From contig CAJJDN010000009.1 of the NCBI GenBank assembly GCA_905182985.1, positions 656,686 to 720,685 of the forward strand: 64,000 nt of DNA. Reading direction: 5' to 3'. Made by a program: the position numbers and the translations under genes. Below the pieces are notes generated by a model. That model saw only the letters and a program-made list of their open reading frames with translations, was not told the origin of the DNA and searched no databases. The stretch's first letter is position 1. Every line of letters begins with the position of its first letter. Below, piece by piece: positions 1-11,978 of the stretch. The stretch comes from Paramecium sonneborni (lineage: Eukaryota > Ciliophora > Oligohymenophorea > Peniculida > Parameciidae).

Positions 1-2
1 TT

Positions 3-214
3 AATTTCAATGTCTCCTATATTTTATAAAGAGATAATAACAGGATTAATTGGAATCTAATATTTGAAAAACAAATCTTGATGCTGTTCTATTTTTATAT
101 GAATATTTTCATGATGGTTTATTTACAGATTTTCTTATATGTATTTATTAATCAATTAAATTGATTCTAAATGCATTAATTGAGTTGTTTCATCAAAATT
201 CAATTTTCTAATGA
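3..214 (+). pseudogene. 3' end of an unidentified gene, frameshifted
   Basis: Read with the ciliate code, frame 3 is open from the window edge to about position 77. From about 80 the coding-looking frame is frame 2, which runs to TGA at 212-214. Adding one A to the A5 run near 66-70 would join them into one reading of about 70 residues rich in Leu, Ile and Phe, perhaps a helical repeat such as HEAT/ARM. There is no GT in the right place for an intron. It may be a true pseudogene or a base error at the 3' end of a gene that starts left of the window. Product unknown; low confidence. Confidence 0.3.
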
Positions 215-529
215 AATTTCCATATTTTATAGTAAAAGTATTGAATGTTAATATAACAGCATATGTATCAGTTAGCACTACCTTTTAATAAAAAAATTAA
301 ATTTTAGGTATTATTTCAACTAATTATGGAGATTCAATAGCTTGATTTGTAATTGAATTTTTTTGTTTGTCAAGCATAATTTTTTTTGGAGATCTTTATC
401 GATATTTTTATTCTTGATAGATCTAGCTTTTTTTCATTTGATCATTATCACATAGAGATTAGAAATTTTTAATAGGAGAATTTTTTTTTAATGGTGAAAG
501 AATTCGAGGTTTTCGTAAATTAAAATTAA
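215..529. other. Intergenic, no gene seen
   Basis: AT-rich DNA between the possible 3' end on the left and the stop codon of the PP2C-like gene, which is transcribed leftward. I see no convincing open frame, RNA gene or repeat. It presumably holds the 3' UTRs of two convergent genes. Confidence 0.4.
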
Positions 530-2235
530 TCATTTTGGCTCTTTTAATTAACCAAGCCATAATAATATAATAGTCATATCTTCGAACATTCCTTCTGTGA
601 CTATCCAACTAGATTTGCATTATTTATATAATGATTCACAAGCAGATTTAATATCATGAAGAGAAAATCCACTTAAATGATTCATAATATCATTTTGATC
701 TTGATAGGAAAAGACAGCTGATGTTGATAAAATTAAGAATGTGTCCTAATAAGTTATATCATATTCTAAAAAATATGGTTAGGAAGATACTCCGATAACA
801 TGGGCTATAACATCACCTAAACTTCTAGTCACATGTAATTATGGATACAACCTGCCTCTAACAAAAACATATTCTTCTCCTTAAAGATTCTTTCTTACTT
901 CTCCTCCACTATTAAAAATTCTAGCTTTTTCAGAATTATCTACAGGTGTATGCATAGGTAAGATTTCAGCTATAATCTTTTTCTCTTTGCTATTATGAAC
1001 ATGTTCTTTGTAGATGTAAGTTCTATTATCTCCAAGTTAGGCACAGTATAATTTAGAATCTCTTTAAATAATCACTAATTTTATATGATATTATTGATAC
1101 CTGTTATAACACAACCACTAAGTAAAATATTATGAGTATCATCTAGTTTCTTTTTCTCTATATACATTTTTAGTTTGTTTTGTAATTTTTTAAAGACAAC
1201 TTCTAATCCTCTCATAGGGTTTGTATAGAAAGTTGATGTTCTGATTAAATAATGAAAGACCATTCTATAAGTTAAATTACTAATTTATTCACCGAATTCT
1301 CCATGCCCATTACTTAAAATTAAAACCTTTTGATAATCATCATTATAAATTAAATAATCTGAAGCCAAAGGTGATGCATCATTTTTATTACCTTTTTTAC
1401 TAGTTATTGCTATTCCAATTTAATTTAATAATTATTCAGGAGAATAATCCGTTTATATTTCTGATTTTGATTCATTATCATTATCATTTTTAATAGAATC
1501 ATTTAATTCTGAATCATCAAGGTTTTATCTACAAGCTAATTTAACTAGTTTATCTTTTCCTGGTTATAATTTTTATTCACTAATAATGGTTCTTATATAT
1601 AATTAACTAGCTGGATAATTTTAGGGTAAATATTATTTAACCAAGTGAATTTATTCAGCAATTTCTTTAATTTCAAAATTAGCTAAAAATTATTAATCAG
1701 TTTTAGAATTTATACTGCTTTTTCTTGATGTAATTGTTTCTTCAGCTTATTATATATGTTATTTAATTAATTTAGTACCATCATCTCTTTCTTCAAAAGA
1801 ATCATCACTTTAAAAATTTTAGAATTTAGTTTATCTTCTATCATTATGTAATTATTTTTCTTCAATATCACTTTCTTCATCTTCACTGTCTTCTTCATTT
1901 TCTTTATGAAATGGAGTCTTTCTCTTTTAATGTGAAATATGCATTTTACTTGATATAGCAGATGAACTTGAAGATTTAACTATTTAATCACTATCTTCAG
2001 AATAAACAACTGAAGGCCTTTATTCTAATTTAGTTATTTATTTAGGAGATTTATTCTAAAAATGTGTTTCTAAGAAATTCTTAGTTTCTAAATTTTTAAA
2101 CATTGTCATTTTAGTTGTCCATTTTCTAGATAATTGAGATTATTCAATTCCAACTCCTTCATCTATGAATATATTATTCTGAGCTGGTAGATTTTAATAT
2201 TATTACTCTTATTCTACACTTGCACCACTACCCAT
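530..2235 (-). CDS. PP2C-family phosphatase-like protein, probably inactive
   Basis: A 559-residue protein with one 26-nt intron (1075-1100). It begins MGSGAS, a good N-myristoylation signal, then has about 240 low-complexity residues rich in Ser, Glu, Asp and Gln, then a PP2C fold in the C-terminal half. Recognisable PP2C blocks are NGHGEFG, QLGDNRTYI, TRSLGDVIAH and, near the end, EDMTIILLWL. PP2C enzymes use Asp residues to hold two metal ions. Here the DGHGG-like Asp is Asn, the usual 'DGLWD' block reads SAVFSY, and the last metal-binding 'DN' reads ED. The fold is therefore clear but catalysis is doubtful (inference), and a pseudophosphatase scaffold is likely. The stop lies 82 bp after the PX-WD40 gene's stop-side boundary on the same strand. 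Confidence 0.85.
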
Positions 2236-2317
2236 TGATTTATTTCGATTATATTTTTTATAATGTGTTACAAACAAATTAATAATAAAATAAATTCTAA
2301 ACTATATTGATTACAAT

Positions 2318-3699
2318 TCAGGATTACTATAATTAAGACTATTTCTATCCTTCATTTATCAAAATACTAGGTAATCTCCAAGCCTATAAATATATAAATA
2401 TTATACTCTAATATATCTATCTTCACCAGCTGTAATGACCAAATTTTCATTTTCAAAATTTCTTATCCTACTCACACTATTAATATGAGCATTTATAATA
2501 ACTAGAATTTATTAACAAAATTTACATAATGAAGAAAAATCAGAAGAATCATGTGCAGTTATTGAACCATCTTTATTGCCAATATATACAACTTTTCTAC
2601 TCTCAGAATAACTTATTTCTTTACTCTCTCATAATTAATTTATTATCTTACTTACACTTTCCCTTTCCCTTTATATAAAACAGTATATGTTTCTGTTTCT
2701 AAGATTTATATAATCCCAGATTAATTCACAATATATAATTTATTGTTGTTTTTTTCAATTCCCTTAATGTTCTCTAAATAAGTATCGAATTTTAGTATGA
2801 GGGACATTTTTTAGAGATCATAAATATAAATAGTGCCGAATAAGTCATGCACATATGCTTTATTATTGCTAATCAATAATCCATTAAGTTCTTTCAAAGA
2901 TTAATTAATTAGAAATTCATTTTTATTCATAGAGAAAACTCTGAAATGAATAAGAATAATATTACTTAAATTCTGAATCACTAATAGAATATAAAAATTC
3001 AATAGCTAAATAAACTGCAAGAACTTTAGATGAATGTTAATAATATTCTTTTATCGATGCTATCTCATTTTCTTAATTCAATAAGAATAAAGTAATTGAA
3101 CCATCTTCAAATCCAATTACAACAGTTTATTCAAGATGATGGAAACAAGTAGTTTATTTAGTGAATGGATATGTCCATTCTTTCTTAAATACTTCTTCTT
3201 TTTAAAGCCAACATTCTAAAGTTCCCAATGCTTATGAATTCTGATTTACTTTATTAAAAATAGAGGGCATACTCTTTTTCATGCTTCCTAATACCAACAT
3301 CAAACCCATATCAAAATTTATAGTAAAGTCTTTGATTGGTTAGCTAACTCCTTCAAATTCATATATCATTTGTATAGATTATGCTAATCCCAAAAATGAT
3401 TAAAATTGATAAGATTTCACTATTCGAGGGTTCTTGTTCAACTCTTTTATGTAAACATCAAGAGCTTTCTATCGTTTTTCTAATTATTCAATAGATTTGC
3501 CAATCAGTACAGTCACATATTATTTAGGTGGTAGGTTGGGTAAAGGAAAATAAGGAAGTAATTATTGATGAAGTTCTTCAAATTAAGAAAATCTACAACT
3601 GTAAAGCTATTAGTACCTTTTTTGTAAAACAGTATTCTCAAATTACACAACATAGTATATAACATTATTTTGATTTTCATAGCCCACAACAGAAATCAT
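2318..3699 (-). CDS. PX domain-WD40 repeat protein
   Basis: A 435-residue protein with introns at 2384-2406, 2626-2651 and 2941-2965 (23, 26 and 25 nt), all keeping frame. Residues about 1-115 form a PX domain: YYVVQFENTVLQKRYQQLYS is the beta core with the phosphate-binding Arg, followed by a Pro-rich loop (LPYFPLPNLPPKQY) and helices. The rest is a WD40 propeller; the clearest repeats contain SRKVVYIGNKDGSITAHD and VITAGEDRYIRAWRLPS. PX domains bind phosphoinositides, so the protein probably sits on endosomal or other membranes as a scaffold. The start chosen is the first ATG after an in-frame TGA; a further 5' exon is possible. It precedes the PP2C-like gene in the same direction. Confidence 0.82.
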
Positions 3700-3970
3700 A
3701 AATTAATTACAATTTCATTTGTAATTCATAGGAAGAGTATCCTCTGTTAATTGTATTAATAAATTATAATATGTAAATTTTTTAAGAGGAAACACTTGTT
3801 CGTTAACTAATATCTAATATATGCAACCCTTTTGTTGAAAGGTAATAATCTTATCATAATTTAGACTTGCTTATGTTGAAAAGGAACTTGAAAAGATTTA
3901 GTTATTCATTCATCAACATAGTAGGAGAATAGATATTTTGGCAGATTAATCAGATTAATAATGTTTTGAT

Positions 3971-5896
3971 ATGTAATTTAATTATGATTATAAAAGTAAA
4001 TTGAGCAATGATGCAATTGAGCATCTTAAAAAGAATGCATAAGATGATTATACAAAAGTGTTTGAAATTCAAAGCAATTTTAATTTGGATTTGAATAAAA
4101 TTAGATTAGAATAAGGAACTATTAAACTTGAATAATAAAATTAAAAGAAGGAAATAACTATTTTAGGTGAAGGTTAATAAAGTTTGACTGAAAGAGTTGA
4201 AATTTATAACAATTATTTAAGTTAGAAATTGTATCAACAAGAATTAGCTATTAGTAATTTTGATACTTCTAATTCCAAAGTTAGCTCAAAATAAACAGAA
4301 ATCAATGTAAAAGTATCTAATTTTTATCATTATTATTAGAATCAAGAAGAAATTTCTACTTTATAAATAAACACATAAAATCTATTATAGAAAATTTAAA
4401 GTAACGAATAAGAAATCACTAAAATTCAATGCAGTAAATAATGGATGCAAGATATGATTGTAGACTTAAGATAAAAATCATAATACTTTTTAACCATTGA
4501 TCAAACTGATTTACTGTAATAAACTCATTTAAAAATTGTTCCACCTATCTTATCTGAAAATTTATAAATTAAAAAGTATTAACAATATTTTTATTAGTTA
4601 AGTTGATAAAGAATAAATTTAAGATATCATTGATGAAAAAATTAAAGATTTATCAAAAAATATAGATATATAAATTTAATAATCTAAAGAACAAAATAAA
4701 ATTTAAATAGAAGAATTAAAAATGTTATTCTCAAATTTAAAGTAAGATTTTTCTCGAAAACATCAATTAATGAATTCCAATTTGAAAGATACAAATGAAA
4801 AATTATTAAATGCTGTAACATCATCAATTAAAGAATATAAAATGGCTTTAAATTAAATTGTTAAAGAAATTGATGAACAAAACCAAGTATAATTTCAAAA
4901 AATTTCCCAAGAAATTTAAACTATATAAACTTAAATAACTGGTTTGGATCTTAGAATGGCAGAAACTCATTTAAAGGTCGTCCATATTGAAGAGAAATAA
5001 AAAGAAATATAAATTCATTAAACCTCATTTTAATATTTAAACAATTAAAATGATATTATAACATATCTACCATAAAAACCTGATTACTTTTAAAACGATA
5101 ATTTTTAAGTTACAAATACAAGTGGAACTTCAAAAATTATAAAAACAGATTAATCTTTATAAGTATAACAAAATGAAAAGTTGAATATTATAAAATAAGA
5201 TTAAATCTAACTATTTGAGTCTGATTAAATGAATGTCTTGATGTAAAATTAAAATTAATAGGAAATCATTTAATCACCAAAAACAAAGGTTTATAATGAT
5301 ATTATTAAACTTAAGTCAGATTTTTTTAATGAACAACAATACAATTAAAATTAAATGAATAAACTACTAAGACAAAATACTGTTACTGATTAAATACTTT
5401 AAGATATTAATAAATAACTAAAATAATTTAATTAGTATTTTTGTGTAATTTTCTCTTTAATTTTACATAATGAATTAATAGGGACTGATTTTCAAGTAAA
5501 AATTAATGGAAATGGATTTAAATTTGAATTCTTACCATTTTAATAAGATGAAAGAACAATAATGTCATATTAAAACAATAAGATAGCAAAAGTGGATCTT
5601 ATTACGAAAACTATTAATGTTAATCATTCAATCATAAAAAAATAAAGATAAAATACTTTTGATTTTCAATAGGAAAAGAAAAGGTTTAATACAGAAACAA
5701 CTAGAGAATTGAAAAGTATAATTTAATAAGTATAATAATAGCTACGTATAACAATAAAAAGAATAGATTTTAGGAGGATAGATAGGTCACATAAACTGAA
5801 AGACTTAATTTATCTTTAGATATTACAGCATACTAATAATTACCTTAATAAAAGGTAAAGAAAGTATTAGTAAAATATAAGAGATTATTGGATTGA
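3971..5896 (+). CDS. Coiled-coil protein of unknown function
   Basis: About 625 residues with introns at 4576-4597 and 5716-5741 (22 and 26 nt). The protein is dominated by Gln, Lys, Glu, Ile and Leu in heptad-like patterns over most of its length, with a more globular segment near residues 480-540 (around HNELIGTDFQVKINGNGFKF). I recognise no enzyme or domain family. The start is the first ATG in the open frame; the frame stays open further upstream without an ATG. The stop is only 29 bp before the GTPase-SLOG start, on the same strand. A structural or cytoskeletal role is possible but not shown. Confidence 0.7.
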
Positions 5897-5925
5897 TTAT
5901 ATATTTAAAATAATAAGGATTAAAA

Positions 5926-7427
5926 ATGGAAAATTAATAAATAGCTTTTGTAGGTGATCCTGAAGTAGGAAAAACTTCGATTATCAAATATTTGAAGGGA
6001 TTAGAATTTGATGAAGATTATAGTCCAACTGAATAAATAGAGAGTATAGATGTTACAATTCAAAATAATGAAACAATAACAATATATGACACTCCTGGAA
6101 ATGTGGCAGAAAGAAAATAAGTAATTGAGATGCTAAAGAATATTCATATAGTATTTGTATGTTTTGATGTTGAAAATATCGATTCATTTGATTCAACATT
6201 ATAGTGGTTGGATGATATAAAAAAATAAATAAACAATTCAATGTAAGTATGTTTAGTAGCTTGTAAAATTGATTCTGATAACAGATAGATTTCTTAAGAG
6301 TAAGCATTTGAATTTATAAATGATTATCCTAATGTTGAATATCTGGAAGTTAGTGTGAAGACAGGTGAGAATATGGATATGCTTATAGATGTAATTAAAA
6401 TAAATTATAAGTTAGAAAATACCAATAACAACACCATAAGGTGATGGAGATTTATAATAATCATATAGAACATAATAATCAAATAAATAAGTTGAAAAAC
6501 CTCCACAGAGTCCTGAAAGATAATCATAAACACATAAGTCTTAAACCAGTTTATTAAATAAGGAAGAACCTCTTTGGAAAGTATATGACTTTTTATTTCC
6601 TACTGGAAGGGTAGCTAAATTAGTAAAAATAACAGATGTCAATGCTAAAAATCTATCTATTTAAGATATATTATTTAAATTATAGTTGAATTAAAGTTAT
6701 CCAGTTGTAAATTTAATTGGAGCAAAAGAAACTAATAAAGGTAAATTCTATGCAGGAATTGCAAGAGCTTGTTTTAATACAGTATTTAATTAATTTTATT
6801 TTAATTTTAGGATGCTGTAATAGTTGATAGTGGAATTTCAACAGGAATTGAAAAGTATGTAATAAGAAGAGGAGTTAAATTAATTGGAGTTGCTCCTGAA
6901 TAAGAAGTCAAATATCCTAATTAAACTACTGGATTTATTGATCCATATGAAATTAGTAATGGACATACACATATATTTCTTTTAAGTAATTTTATTATAA
7001 TATTCTTATAGATAATAAAGAAAAAATGATGGTATTTGGATTGGAAGGTGTTTTTAAAATAAATTTATGTAAAAAGTAATTTATTAGTATAAATTAAATT
7101 AGATTAGCTGAAGGAAAGATAGGCAAAAATGGTTAAAGAGAAAGTTTAAAGATTATTCATATTCTTTTAGGAGAATAAGAAGGATTCTTAAATGAATTAT
7201 AATAGGCTGTTATGGCTAATCATCCTATTATAGTCATAAAGGGGTCTCCTTTATGTGATTAATTCTTTTAAAATTATAATAATCCTCATGCAAATTATTC
7301 AAATGCAAGTAAAAGTTTTTTTATAAATCAAAAATAGGTTTTGGATAATTAATAAAGAAAGGCCATTTTTATGGATTAAATAGTTTAGATTCAGAAGATA
7401 TTGCCCAATATGTTCATTTCTTTTTGA
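5926..7427 (+). CDS. Small GTPase fused to a SLOG/LSDAT (TRPM-type) domain
   Basis: A 473-residue protein with introns at 6391-6415, 6782-6810 and 6986-7011 (25, 29 and 26 nt). Residues 1-155 are a Ras/Rab-like GTPase: P-loop GDPEVGKTS, switch I with SPTE, G3 DTPGN (the Gln used for hydrolysis is Asn), G4 CKID in place of NKxD, and G5 SVK. After a Gln/Ser/Pro-rich linker comes an LSDAT_euk (SLOG) domain from about 205 to the end: PLWKVYDFLFPTGRVAKLV, DAVIVDSGISTGIEKYV, GVKLIGVAPE, NGHTHIFLL and HPIIVIKGSPLCDQF. In TRPM channels this N-terminal fold binds nucleotides or their derivatives. Here there is no channel part and no C-terminal prenylation Cys. The 25-nt first intron is what joins the two domains in frame. 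A nucleotide-sensing GTPase switch is an inference. Confidence 0.85.
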
Positions 7428-7461
7428 CCGTGACTCCATTTAATTGATTAATATTATTCTT

Positions 7462-9257
7462 ATGAATTGTAAATTTACGAAATCATTTTTTGATGATTTA
7501 AAGCATGTTGATTCGTTTTGGGTAAAACAGCCAATAATCATTGAAGAATCGAAAATAGATTATTAATGTCTATTGTTCAAGAAAAGCTATAAAACTGGAT
7601 TTTGGGTTAGTAGAAATTACTTAATCTATGATTCTTAGTTAGTTAAAGTCAAAGTAATTCATATATTTTTATATAGCCAAACACAAGATAATGTCATGTT
7701 GTAAATCTAAACCTTTCTAGAATTCAAAAGTTAAAATACGAAAATAAACAAGAGAAGGAAAGCTTTAATAAGGTTTAAGTGCGTATTCAATTTTTTAGAA
7801 GAAATATGGGTTTCGTTTAATCCGAAATAATCAATACAGAGAGCTCTATAGTAGATCTAAAGAACTGAATTAATAACTTTGGGAAAATTTAAGGAAGTGT
7901 GCTATTCTCACATAATTTAAGGAAGATTACACTCTAGGAAAGGTTATTGGAAAGGGCAACTTTGCAACAGTTTATTAGACTATAAATAAAGAAACTAAGA
8001 AATTGTATGCTGTAAAAGTATTTGAAAAATCTAAAATCAAAAATTCTGAAACCGATCAATTAGCTTTGGTTAAAGAAATGAGTATAATGAGAAAGATTAA
8101 TCATAAGGGTCTTATTAAATTGCATGAGGTTTATGAAGATGATTCCAATGTCTTTTTTATTTTAGAATATTTAGAAGGGGGAGAATTAAATAATCATATT
8201 TAAAAAAATTAAAAATTCCCTGAAAAAGTAGTTGCCAAAATTCTGGCTACAATATTAGATTCATTAGATTACTTATAAAAGAAAAATATCTTGCATAGAG
8301 ATTTAAAACCTGATAATATAATTTTAAGAAATAAAGGTATCTTAGAAGATGTTGTTATTACTGATTTTGGTTTAGCAGATATATATTCTTCAACTGGAAA
8401 CTATATGTTCTCAAGATGTGGGACTCCAGGATTTGTTGCTCCAGAAGTATTATAGGATAAAATATATGATCACAAAGTTGATTTATTTAGTGTTGGTTGT
8501 TTAATGTACTTACTTCTAACTCAAAAACAACCATTTAGAGGATCAAATTATGATGAAATAGTAATGAAAAATTATCATTGTAAAGTAGATTTTCAATCTA
8601 TTGATAATGAGATATCATTTGATGCTTTATCATTATTAAAATAACTTCTTCATTCTAAACCATAATTTAGACCTTCAGCAAGAATAGCACTTAAACATAA
8701 ATGGTTTTAAATTAATTTAGATGAAGCTCGATTTAAAGAATTAAATTGTGATCTTTCAGATACAAAAGATTCAACCATTAAATCAAGTTTAAGTGATATA
8801 CCTTTTTTAAATCTAATATAAAATAAAGCTTCTAAACATAATTTCTCGACTCCTCAATAAAATTAGATAAGTCAGAAAGGCAAAGATTCATAATTATTTA
8901 CTCCATAAGTAATGTAACAAATCGATGAATCTTTAGATGATAACATTAATTCTATAAAATTATTAGATGATACTATTACAGATATTTAGGTTGAGGATGA
9001 ATCTCCATAATCACATCTTCTACCCAAATATTAAATTATAAGCAAATTAAAATTAGTTGTAGATTCAAAAGCTTCATCATTATATGGATCCCCGATGATT
9101 TTGGTAATTTAGATATCTATTAATATATTAGAATACTCCTGATGTGACTTCAAGAAAGTTAACTTAAGGTAATTAAAAAGATGAGGTTCAGCAGATTTAA
9201 CCTCAAAAATTAGCAAATAAAGTAATGAATAATTTAAAAAGTCTTGAATCTTAATGA
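7462..9257 (+). CDS. PH-domain CaMK-like serine/threonine kinase
   Basis: A 572-residue protein with introns at 7654-7676, 7773-7798 and 9104-9131. Residues about 35-135 look like a PH domain (KSYKTGFWVSRNYLIYD at the start; KKYGFRLIRNNQYRELY and a Trp in the last helix, LNQQLWENL). The kinase domain spans about 139-395: LGKVIGKGNFATVYQ, the Lys in YAVKVFEK, HRDLKPDN (around 262), TDFGLAD, CGTPGFVAPEVL and KHKWF. All catalytic residues are present. The tail is Ser/Gln/Asp-rich with no EF hands. The second intron could be 20 rather than 26 nt with the same frame. It starts 34 bp after the GTPase-SLOG gene on the same strand. PH targeting suggests phosphoinositide-dependent recruitment (inference). 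Confidence 0.88.
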
Positions 9258-9318
9258 TGATTATATATATTTCTATGAGATTTATAAATTAATTGAAATA
9301 AAAAATACGTCATTATTA

Positions 9319-10687
9319 ATGTTAAATAAAATCCTACGTTCAATCAATAGGTTTTCTACAGTATATCCAAAAAGAAATTTCAACATTGAGTATCTTTAAG
9401 ATGTAGAAATCATTACAAGAGATTATTACGGTAGTTTAAGGAATATCTTAAAGTCATTTTCTAATCATAAGATCAACCTATATGATATTGAAACATTGAA
9501 ATTAAATAGAACAACAAAGTATGTATCATAATCTATAAAAGAGGATAAAAAATAGTAGTCAAATTGACATTTGAAAAAGTAGAAGACTATAAATTTAACG
9601 AGTTGGTTTTTGACTTAAAATAGAGATATGATGAAGTTGTCATAGATAATGATTCATAAATTCCAATAGTACCTTGGTATCCAAGAAATGACGAGGATTT
9701 AAAAACAAGTACTTTTTCATAATCATTAAATAAGTTGGACTAATTATGTAGGTAAATGAAGAAAACAATTAAGACCATCCTTAATTCAAAGATTTGGAAT
9801 ATAGAAAAAGAAGGGAAGAAATAGCAAAGATATCATAAGGTCATATGGTTGGGGAACCTGTTCCTTACATAAATTACACATAATAGGAAGAAGAAACATG
9901 GAAAAAAATATATACAATTTTAAGAGAGAAAGTTTAGCAAGTGATGTCATAAAGATATCTAAGAAATCTATATAAAATAGAAAATGCTTTGGGATTTAAA
10001 TACAAAATACCATAATTGAGAGACATTGATGCTTATCTAAAAGCAGAAACAGGATTTAGATTAAAAGCAACACATGGAATATTAAGTTAAAGAGAATTCT
10101 TAAATGCTTTGGGACATAGAGTTTTTTGTTGTACATAATACATTAGACATCATTCTACACCTGAATATACTCCTGAGCCAGATATAGTTCATGAATTAGT
10201 GGTAATATAAAATAGTGATTAGATTAGGGTCATGTACCATTATTTGCAGATAAAGAAGTAGCTGATTTGTCATAAGAAATTGGAATATTATCATGTGGGG
10301 CATAATAAAAAGATTTATCAAGACTTGGAACTCTATATTGGTTTACACTAGAATTTGGAGCATGTAAAGAAAATGGACAAATAAAAGGTTATGGAGCAGG
10401 AATTGCAAGTTCTATAGGTGAATGTGATGTAAGAATTTACTTATTTCATAAAGCACTTTCCAAAAGCTAATTATGAAAAATTTGATCCTTTTATTCATGC
10501 AGATAGAGCATATCCAATATAAACAGTATAGCCAACTTATATGTATACTGAAAACTTTGAAGAGGCTATGCAAAATTTAATTATTTTTGGCAAAAGTCTA
10601 TAAAAACCTTTTGGATTATATTATGATTGCATAGAGAAAGAATTAAAAGCAACAAAAAGGATTAAAACTCATTTAAACAGTCAATGA
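9319..10687 (+). CDS. Aromatic amino acid hydroxylase (phenylalanine hydroxylase-like)
   Basis: A 422-residue enzyme with introns at 9519-9541, 9748-9773, 10202-10227 and 10429-10453. An N-terminal ACT-like regulatory domain ([20 protein letters not shown]) is followed by the catalytic domain: [54 protein letters not shown] and a C-terminal KPFGLYYDC. The iron ligands are visible as His275, His280 and Glu320, with the 40-residue spacing from second His to Glu found in human PAH. The family hydroxylates Phe (or Tyr/Trp) using tetrahydrobiopterin, Fe(II) and oxygen in the cytosol. Phe-specificity is inferred from overall resemblance; Tyr or Trp activity is not excluded. Confidence 0.92.
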
Positions 10688-10842
10688 ATTTTTAAGTATT
10701 CAAAATAGAATACATATTATTTATATGTATTAAATTTAAGATGTATTTTTTTGGATTGTTTCCTTTTCTAATAAAATTCAATCTAGACTTTGGAATTCAA
10801 TTAAAATGTTTAACTTAAAAATAAAAATGTTTATTTATTAAT

Positions 10843-11978
10843 TCAATTTTGCTTGATAAAAGTAAATTTTTGATCGGAAGGGTTAATTAAGTATTTCAAA
10901 ACAGATTCTTCTAACTTGAAATTATAATTAGACATAAAATTATATCTGTTTGAAAAAATTTTAAATATTTCCTTAATTTTAAAACTGCTACTTCCAATAT
11001 CATGATCAGGATCTTATGGACTAATTAAAGAAAACTTGTCATCAGGAACAGGTTTGTTTATAATGCTTCCTCCATTAACCATTAAAATTCTTTTTTTTTA
11101 ATAATCAAATTTTGAGCCATAAAATTCTAAGAATCTTAAAATATATTCTCCTAGAGTAACATTTTTTAGTTGTTCTTATTTCTTATTTGCAAATGCTTCT
11201 TTTCTTATTTCTCTAAGAAATGCCAAAATCATCTGAAAAAGTAGAAATGAACCTATTCCTCCACTGTATGTTTCATTTAATTCACGCTATTTTAACATAC
11301 ATTTTAAAATCATTATTAAGTATTTGAATTCTGGATAAATTGTAAATGCTTTATTGATTTCTTCAATTTATCTAATACCATCCATCTAATTAAATGAAAT
11401 ATCAAATTGATATTAAGTTTCTACTTCAAAGAATTTTATTATAGGTACTTTTGCATTAGCAATTAAATTCACATTTTCAAACTTATCACTTTTCATTAAA
11501 TTTTAAGCTACAATTTTATACAATTCTTTTGCAGACATTGTTTTATCTATCATAACAACATCGATATCTGCATTAGGTAAATAAAGTTATGTTCTAAAAC
11601 TACCAAATGGTTAGATATCTACATTAGAAACACATCCCTTTATAAACATTTCAACTCTCATTAAAGCTTACTCTCTTTTTCTATGTTCATCTTATGAAGG
11701 AGTGATGTAATCATAAAACTCAATGATCTCATTATGAAATCTAATTGTTGGATGCTTAATAGACGCTGTCTTTAAACTTAACCATGGCGTAATCTCACTG
11801 TCAAATTAGTACTCATTTTATTTTATTTATTTTTATCTAAAAATTTGAATATTCACTCTTACATTTTAGGTTCATCATCATCTTACATTTTTGGTTCATC
11901 ATCATCTATAATTATTGCTTTACTTTTGTTTTCAATATTTTTCATTCTCAAAGTAAAATATTTGTGTTTTTCTGACAT
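10843..11978 (-). CDS. TRF4/PAPD5-type non-canonical poly(A) polymerase
   Basis: A 369-residue nucleotidyltransferase with one 26-nt intron (11837-11862). The active site is PFGSFRTQLYLPNADIDVV: the GS motif near residue 117 and the DxD near 125, with a third Asp in QYQFDISFNQ. The central and PAP-associated parts are clear (ETYSGGIGSFLLFQMILAFLR; NGGSIINK; ISPQDPDHDIGSSSF). TRF4 enzymes, with exosome and helicase partners, add short A tails that send nuclear RNAs to decay. The N terminus carries two copies of an 8-residue DDDEPKMQ repeat, and the second copy supplies the 5' splice site. The gene lies between a rightward hydroxylase gene and a leftward uL14 gene. Confidence 0.92.
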
